Shown: one piece after another, positions 57,298 through 64,000 of the stretch
Layout: every line of letters starts with the position of its first letter
Position numbering within the stretch: position 1 is the stretch's first letter
Source: Zopfochytrium polystomum
Taxonomy: Eukaryota > Chytridiomycota > Chytridiomycetes > Chytridiales > Chytridiaceae
Direction: 5' to 3'
Assembly: GCA_025765615.1 (NCBI GenBank)
Contig: JAIVFJ010000103.1
Coordinates: 1-64,000 of the forward strand
DNA: 64,000 bases
Program-made: the position numbers and the translations under genes
Notes under the pieces: generated by a model
What the model saw: the letters and a program-made list of their open reading frames with translations, nothing else
Told to the model about the DNA's origin: nothing
Databases searched by the model: none

Positions 57298-57540
57298 AGG
57301 GAATTGCGATAGGGGTTGGGTTAAGAGTGGACCGGGAAGTGGTCCCTGTACCATTGTCTTGTTTGCTTTGTCGCCTTCCCCCAGTGTTTTTTTTCAGTGT
57401 TGAATTGTTTTTGTTTCTTGCTTCTTTTTTTTTTTTGTTGTTCGACCGACGTTGGCCCCGCCTCTCATTCCCTCCCCCTACCCCGACCCCACTCTCGCTT
57501 CAAATCCCGGCTCGCAACCTTTGTACGCGCCTTCCTCTTG

Positions 57541-57581
<41 letters not shown>

Positions 57582-59161
57582 TTCCTCTGTACCTGTCCTT
57601 AAACGTGGGTGGTTGTCCCCCTGTTTCCTCTGCTGCCCCTTTCTGACTGTTTTGCTACTGCTGCTAGTTGACTCCCCTCCTCTCCCCACCCCTCCCCTAT
57701 AACCGTGCGCACACTCGTTGGGGAACTGGAAAGAAACAGCACTCCGTCTTCCCCCCCTCCCGCCCTCCTTTTCTTTCCAACCCCTCCCGAAAAAAAAAAA
57801 AGAAAGTAAAACAGCTTTTTGTTGTTGCTGTTGTTTCTTGTTGCTCTTTCGACCTTGTGCCTTTTTTTTTTTGTTTGTTTGTTTGTTTTCTTTTCCTCTG
57901 TTTTCTGTTTCTCCTAAAATCCTCTTTTTTTTTTTCTTTCTTTCTTTCCTTTCTCTCTGAAAAATGTTCCTCGTGTTGCCCTCTTTTATGTCGTTTTCAG
58001 CACGCAAAAGCAATACTGTCTCTGTCTCCAAGTCGTTCCATTTGTTGGTACCAGCCATGATATCTAATACGCCAAAGGTGTATCTTGTTCATATCAACAT
58101 CAGATAACTCCTTTCTTTGAAAGCGACCAGCCCTCTGCGAATTACTCAAAAGGCATGCACTGGCAGCAAGGTTGGGCAGAAAAAGCACAACACTGGCCGG
58201 CGATTCTGAATCAACTCTCAACAACAACCTCTGTTGCCCCCTTCCCAATGGGCACATCCAATGGGGTGAGGCTCTCTTCTTGTTGGTGATTGCGCTTGGA
58301 GTGCTGAATGGGCACCAACAGACTTGAGGTGGTGTGGAGCGAGAGAGCTTGTTAACAGCGTGAGCCCTTATGAGATCTTGGTATCGAATCTGACTATAGG
58401 GTCTGGTAACAGGGGAACCACAGCTGAACCCAATGCTAGGACTCACACATCACTTGACAACTACCTTACGGTGTGTCAGCAGCGCTTGCCAAAGTAGAAG
58501 GAATGCGGCATATCCTCTACACTCTGCTCATCCATGCCTCGTGACAGGTTCTAATTCTACATCCTCTCGTCCTGTGAGCAGTCGGTCAACATTGTGCAAG
58601 GTTGTTTATTAATGTTGTCCAAGCGTGAGCAAGGTCTGTATATGATGGTTATACCACTAGGGCGACAGAAGGTCAGCCACAAGAGGACTGGCGTGCCAGT
58701 CTCTGCACAAGTGCAAGGAGTCCAACCCAATGACACGGACTGTGTTATAAGAGGTTCAGGGGGGCTCAGTAGAAAGCAAATCTAATTTCTTAGGCTGCTT
58801 CTCCAAAGGCAGCTGTTTATAGGGAGAGTGGCATTAGGAAAGAAAGAAAAAGAAAGAAGGAGGAAAAGAGCAAAAATGAAACAACGAAGATTCTTGTTCG
58901 AGTTGAGCCAGCTGTCAATGAACAAAAAGCTTCCTGGGTTCAAGCCCATGAAACAGCCCCAAATAGAGAAGGATCCACGACCACTCTTGCACGAGCCTTG
59001 CAAGCACCCATTCATCGTGCTTTCCCCAGCTCTTTCACACACAGACTTTGCCCTGCTTCCCAGTCTTGAAAGTTGCCTTGTCAGTCAAATAAATTTGGCC
59101 CAATCTTTGACAGTCCAGTCCTTATGCTAGCAAGTGAATGCCAGGCGCCCAGCTCAGTGCT
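57298..59161. other. Gene-poor DNA after the Sel1 gene
   Basis: Starts with T-rich sequence including a T run of about 37 bases at 57,543-57,579. A minus-strand frame of 149 residues (58446-57997) and short plus-strand frames have no recognised domain. Probably untranslated 3' sequence followed by degraded repeats. Confidence 0.45.
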
Positions 59162-59700
59162 TCAGAGACAAAAATGGCCTCTTCTTTGAAATACAGCTGC
59201 GAATTCCAAGAAGGTAGTATTTCTGAATTGTTCTTGTTGTAACGGGACAATCAAGCTGAATTCACGACATTTGAGATGTTCTGTAACAAACAGCGATGAT
59301 TCTCTGCAGAACCCTTTGTTGCCTGAGCCAAGATATCGTAGATTGTAGACTGAGAGCTTTTTTGGCTGTCCACTGCGTGGGAAATCCACCAGGCTTCTGG
59401 TCTTGTCAAAGCAGGGTATTATACTTTGGGCGCTGTATCGCTGATTGGAACAAGTCACTGATCTCACCAAGGCTCCATCCCTTTGCATGCAATTTGACAG
59501 CGGTCTTGAATGTGGCAGCATCATGCTTTGTGTGATGCTGCTTCCCCATGCCGGGTTTGGTGCTGATCTGGGCGGTGGCGGAAGTGGCGGATGGCGATGA
59601 TCTTGTGGTGGCAGCAGTGGGAGGACTCAAATTTGCCAAGGTGTATAAAGACTTTTTCCCCCCACTGTACAGCACAATTAGAGGGAAATTTGACAATTAG
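59162..59700 (-). pseudogene. Tc1/mariner-like transposase N-terminus, decayed
   Basis: On the minus strand one frame (59696-59406) reads a helix-turn-helix start (FKTAVKLHAKGWSLGEISDLFQ). A second frame (59524-59162) continues with TRSLVDFPRSGQPKKLSVYNLRYL, the typical linker between the two DNA-binding helix-turn-helix units of Tc1 transposases (compare RPRSGRP). One frameshift near 59,440 separates them and no DDE catalytic part follows. The relic cannot act. Confidence 0.65.
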
Positions 59701-59959
59701 TCCAAATAATGAGTCTGCGGAGTAGAAAAATTTAGAAAAATATTGTGGGAACGTCCTGAATTGATCCCTTGTTTAGATAGGTCACATGTTATTTATATAA
59801 TGTATGATGTGTTGTATGTCACATAGTAAACTAAGTGCTCATTGAGAACCTAAACTATGGCCAACACCTCACATGAGACACTTGAGAGTCTCGTACCTTT
59901 GTATTGTTAAAAGCAAAGCGCCCTTTGTTGCCAAAGTAGATGGAGAGCCAGGGCTCAGA
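59701..59959. other. AT-rich spacer with dispersed repeat
   Basis: Carries the 54-base repeat 59844-59897 shared in inverted form with 22050-22105. No gene seen. Confidence 0.5.
59844..59897 (+). repeat. Dispersed repeat shared with 22050-22105
   Basis: Matches the reverse complement of 22050-22105. It may be a transposon end because it flanks the Tc1-like relic. Confidence 0.5.
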
Positions 59960-60267
59960 TGTTATGAATCACCCTCTGGAAACCTCTGGAACCTTCTAGA
60001 ACATTCCTTCATGTGACCTTGTGGAACCTTCTGGAACCTTCTTTGCTTTCCTGACTTGTCTTGTTGTCATTGGTATCATTGGTATCATTGTATTACTAAT
60101 TGCTCTTTCTGGAACTTTCTTTGAGTCTTGACAAGGAAGACTCTCAAAAGGTATAAAAGGGGGATGGGGGTCCTGTCCCATCCCTCAAGTGAATTATTGT
60201 TTCCAATACAATCATCACTCCTCTCAGTTCCTTGTCTGCCTTGCCTTGTCCTGCCATGTTCCTGACA
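59960..60267 (+). repeat. Solo LTR with 5-bp target duplication
   Basis: Begins TGTTATGAATCACC and ends TTCCTGACA (308 bases). TCAGA occurs directly before (59955-59959) and after (60268-60272), a clean target-site duplication. TATAAAAGG lies at 60152-60160. Imperfect repeats of GGAACCTTCT fill the first 110 bases. It is about 80-85 percent similar to 61521-61800. No internal retrotransposon sequence is present, so it arose by LTR-LTR recombination. Confidence 0.9.
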
Positions 60268-61481
60268 TCAGACAGATATGTCTTGTTAAGAGTGCACGAC
60301 CCTTTTCTTGTAAGAGCAAAACGCCCTGTACAAACGAGTATCAAACTGAGGTAAAAGTTGAAAAGCTTCGTAGGTCAAGGTTGTTGGAGTATATGCACAT
60401 TGGTAACATTTATTCAAGATCCTCTGAGGGTATTTCATCACTGTACGAGTGCTTGGTAATGTTCCTGAGGTTTCAGTCCACAGGCCAGACACCACATCAT
60501 TGTGCAGGGTGTCATCATCTCCCAGCTGGGTCAACTGAACGTTCTCTGACTCTTTGCCTCCCAGGCATTGTGACTCAGAGATGCCTTCCAGGCTGTGCCT
60601 CCTGCACCCTGCTATAAATAGGTGACAGCTGAACAGCTGCCCAGTAGAAGAGTTACCCCACGCACGAACCACCCCATATAAAAACAAACCATTATAGCAA
60701 CATACACATCTCGAACCTATGACACATCAGTGATCGATCTGTGACATCAGCAACACATCAAAGGTAGAGGGTATGGCGACTGAGGTAACTGCTGTGAAAT
60801 CGATTTGGAATGCGAAGAGTGACTGTGAGTAACTTAGTCTTTTGCAGACTGTACAGGGGTACATAGAACGTGGTGAAGTACAAAGCATGTAACTGTCGAG
60901 TCAGGCTATCTATATCTGGGGTATTTGTCCCTTATGTTTCCAACTGTGGTGATGAGCTGTAGACAGAGCTGTCACCAGGGGGGTCCCATGAAGGGCCTTG
61001 GTGTGGCAGAGATGACTGCAGGGGACAGACGCAAAGTGCCTGTTGCTTGACCATCTGCTGTGCTGCTGGCCCCATGAAGGGGATACCCTGTGAGCGACAG
61101 AGGAAGTAGGTGACTGCAGGGGACAGGTGCGGAGAAACTGCCTCGCGCCTGTTGGAGGCAGAGCAGTCTGTCTATGTAGGAGGCGGACCTGTCCCGCTAG
61201 CTTTGTTGCTCCCATAGGCCCATGAAGGGATTAAAGTCCGACTATGGTGGAGACACGCATGCAGTGCCTGTTGTAACCCTCTTGGTCAGCTTCAGCAAAA
61301 CGACTTTGCTGAGTGGAAGTGACTTTGCGGAGCAACGTCTGAGGAGCAGACAGAGCCATTGGGGATGACTGCGGTGGACAGGGTCAAAGACAGAAAACAA
61401 AGGACAAAATCCAATTAAGTAGACACGCGAATGGACACAGTAAATGTACTATCTGTTAAAGGGCCGGACTTCGTATATTCA
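60268..61481. other. Unassigned DNA with degenerate short repeats
   Basis: No gene recognised. 60,950-61,380 contains degenerate repeats of CCCATGAAGG and GATGACTGCAGGGGACAG at irregular spacing, which suggests an old tandem array. Confidence 0.45.
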
Positions 61482-61837
61482 GATATTATAGTGCACTGGA
61501 TAGCGCACGCACACGCCCACTGTTATGAATCACCCTCTGGAACCTTCTGGAACCTTCTAGCTGGAACTTTGTGGAACTTTCTGGAACCTTCTCTGCCTTT
61601 CTGACTTGTCTTGTTGGTATATGGTATCATTGTATTGTTAATTGTTTCTGGAATTTTCTTTCAGTTTTGACAAGGAAGACTCTCAAAAGGTGTAAAAGGG
61701 GGATGGGGGACCTGTCCCATCCCTCAAGTGAATTATTGTTCACAATACAATCATCACTCCTCTCAGTTCCTTTTCTACCCTGTCCTGCATGTTCCTAACA
61801 CATACTAAGACCTGGGGTTCAAATCCTGCTGGTGTTA
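61482..61837 (+). tRNA. tRNA-like sequence split by a solo LTR (probably a pseudogene or SINE head)
   Basis: Left of the LTR, TAGTGCACTGGATAGCGC (61489-61506) fits a tRNA A box, with a D stem GTGC/GCGC and GG in the loop. Right of it GGTTCAAATCC (61816-61826) is a perfect B box. Removing the LTR and 5 bases puts the boxes 42 bases apart, as in a tRNA. The outer seven bases on each side can pair, but with four G-U wobbles, and the T stem is poor. A T5 run at 61869-61873 could end Pol III transcription. The anticodon arm is destroyed, so it cannot work as a tRNA. Confidence 0.4.
61521..61800 (+). repeat. Solo LTR, second copy
   Basis: Begins TGTTATGAATCACC and ends TTCCTAACA (280 bases). Same family as 59960-60267. 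The TATA box is changed to TGTAAAAG at about 61,691. Flanks CCCAC and CATAC agree at only three of five bases, so the target duplication is decayed or absent. Confidence 0.85.
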
Positions 61838-64000
61838 TGTGTTCGGCTTTGAGCCAAGTGTGTGTGCCTTTTTAGTAAGTATGCAGAGGTGCCTTAGCTT
61901 CCCTACTGTAATGACAGATCGCGCATATTTTCTAACTCATAATTGAGTTCTTCATGAAGCCCAGTCCGTTCAGTGCGCACAGTGAGGCATATGAGATTCC
62001 TAATCTCATGGGCCATTGAGCTGTTGAGGTCTCTTTAAAAGCTCTTCCTTGACTAGTTCATTGGTTTTACCTTTACATATAGTGGCCCCCCATCAATCAC
62101 AAACAACCACTCTATTCCTATGTTTGAATACTTATTCTTACTTTCAAAAGTAACTCAGTGCTGATGCCCCGCATCAAAAAGAGCATCTGGTGTTCCTTGT
62201 GCTGAATGGGCCTAAGCACAAGGGGCACACCCTTTATTTCTTCTTATTTCTTCTTATTTTTACTCATTTTCTCTTATTTTCCCTTTTTCCCACCTTTCAA
62301 GCCTCTGTCCCTGCACTAATGTGGTCTCCCAGCCCTCAATTTTCAGCCCATCTCAAATATGAGGCAGGAGAGACACTGGGTGGAGGGAGGTGTGGCTGAA
62401 AGATGATTCATTCTAACAAATTGTTCTTTTCTTTCATTTTCTCCTTTTTACTATCTTTTGTCTTTTTCCTCTTTTTCTTCCTCCTTCTTTCTTTCTCTCT
62501 CTGATCCCCATAAATACTGCCCCTCTCCCCCTTCTTCTCTTCAATAATAACTCTCAACTCAAAAACAATCAATAAGACTCCCCCTTGGGCAGCCCCTGTT
62601 TGACTAGTTGTGTCCCTCATATCTCCTTTCAGGGTGTTGTAAGGTGAGTGCCTCCCCAAAAGACCATGTGTGTGGTGGATAGGAGTTCCCTGGCAAAGTG
62701 CAGAGTGGGCCAAGCTTTCTTTGTTACTTACAGAATCTGCCATTGCACCCCTCTTTTGAGCACAACTTCACCATCAGATTCTTCCCTCTTCAAGTCAAGC
62801 CTGTCTCATCTTCCACATCAAGTTGGTATGTCAGATACCATTCCGTCCTGTATGGGCGCTCCAGGGCTTAACCCTGTCATCTCATGCCTATGGCACCCAT
62901 GATTCATTCATGTGGAGACTTGTCTCTGTATGTTTGTCCATGGCTGTTATGGTACTCATGAGTCAGCAATGACTCTTGACATTTATTAATTGGTATATCT
63001 GTGCTTTCAGAGCATACATAGAGAGTAGTATTAACACCAACACCAGGGTACTGGCCCTTAGAACCAGGAGTTCCCCATCATTGATGACTTGTCCTTTCCC
63101 CACATATCCACTAGATAATGGGATGAGCCTTCAGAGATGTAAAGGATCTCATAGGCGCTGGCTGGGTCCAACAACAGTAACAGAGTGGTTTTTACTTGTT
63201 TGCACTCTAGTGGTAGAGAGAGAGCAGGCAGATGTGATTGGAATCTGTGATGATGCTTCTCTGGAGTTGCTGGGGCTCCCCCTGTTTGTACTGCAGGTGG
63301 TCTCAGGAATCAGACTTTGATGATAGCTGAGAAATGGAGTTTAGACTTTGAAGGGTCAGGAAGCAGGCTTGACATCACGCTGATTTGCCAGAATTTCCAT
63401 GGAGTTATGTTTGCAAAGAAGTAAGGTTCCCTGTCAAGCACCCATAACCCAGACTGGTTAAAACCACCTCATCTTGAAAGGTACGTGTATTATGAGCAAA
63501 CTCCAACACTTGTGCTTTTCCCCCTCAGTCACTTACGCAATGCCACGGCCCCGTTCATGGGGACCACCTTTTCGACAGCTCTGCCTACATCCGATTCACA
63601 GGTGACAACAAATGCACCAGTATATAAAAACCCGAACTCAACAGGCGATTACTGGCTTCGCTGAATCGCTTCTCGCAAACTAGTAACAACCCCATGCACT
63701 CTGTTAAACGTTGAAGTTTCTTGCTGCCCCTTGTTGCTCTTCAACAACAGATTGACCACCCTGAAGGGATCTGGACCGCTGCGAGAGAATTGCAGCTTTG
63801 GTTTCTTGTTGCTGGCGACTTTGCCAACTGGTTCAGGGTTTGAGTCTTGGCTGCGTGCTGGTTTTTTTTTTCCCTTTTCCTGTGTCTTGCCAGAGTGACC
63901 GGCAGCAATATACGTATTGTCGTCATATGATATCGAGAGCAGTGATGGTGCGGGCAGGTTGACCCGGGAAAGGAAGGAAAGGGAAGGGAAGGGAACAGAT
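61838..64000. other. Unassigned repeat-like DNA to the window end
   Basis: Only short frames without recognisable domains. 62,230-62,300 and 62,430-62,500 are T-rich low-complexity tracts. TATATAAAAA at 63,621-63,630 and CATAAATAC near 62,510 sit in LTR-like settings, but I cannot define LTR ends. The window closes with a GGAAG-type purine repeat (63,970-63,995). Confidence 0.4.

Overview
The window reads as nuclear DNA of a fungus, probably an early-diverging zoosporic (chytrid-like) lineage. The lineage is inferred from gene content, not proven. Supporting signs are short GT-AG introns of about 45-180 bases, a complete fungal-type clathrin heavy chain, a Sel1-repeat protein ending in a CaaX box (Chs4/Skt5-like), small Tim8 and BCS1, and a repeat load of Crypton-type tyrosine recombinase, Ty3/gypsy chromovirus, Ty1/copia, LINE and Tc1-like relics.

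Layout. 1-19,000 is a nest of mobile elements. A decayed Crypton-type tyrosine recombinase gene (1938-4646, minus) lies between two almost identical 905-bp inverted repeats (107-1012 and 4655-5559). A decayed gypsy gag follows (5767-7487). Next comes a 5'-truncated LINE (8224-9535, minus) between two 125-127 bp TG..CA repeats. A second, longer gypsy element follows (9661-17284) with a 1405-bp 3' LTR (17285-18689), inserted into the LTR of a copia element. Its pol order is protease, reverse transcriptase, RNase H, then an exonuclease III/AP-endonuclease-like domain where an integrase core is expected, then an integrase tail and chromodomain. This is the most unusual feature of the window.

19,600-26,100 holds two convergent single-pass membrane proteins with related Cys-rich ectodomains; the second has a cytoplasmic SH3 domain. 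27,500-32,600 holds tandem repeats, a copia element cut short inside its reverse transcriptase at a perfect palindrome, and a doubtful small gene.

33,000-57,300 is a compact host gene island: CaMK-type kinase, an LSU rRNA fragment, clathrin heavy chain (19 exons), Rho GTPase, TIM8, BCS1, a nuclear RS-rich protein, a SET-domain protein and a Sel1-repeat protein. All exon models except the last sum to whole codons. The last needs two one-base corrections in homopolymers. TIM8 and BCS1 are convergent and both act at the mitochondrial inner membrane; clathrin, Rho and the Sel1 protein belong to trafficking and polarity/cell-wall control. 57,300-64,000 returns to repeats: a Tc1-like relic, two solo LTRs (one with a clean 5-bp target duplication, the other interrupting a tRNA-like sequence) and unassigned DNA.

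All identifications come from reading translations and motifs; no database search was run. Many mobile-element frames are broken, and some host breaks look like homopolymer indels typical of long-read assemblies.
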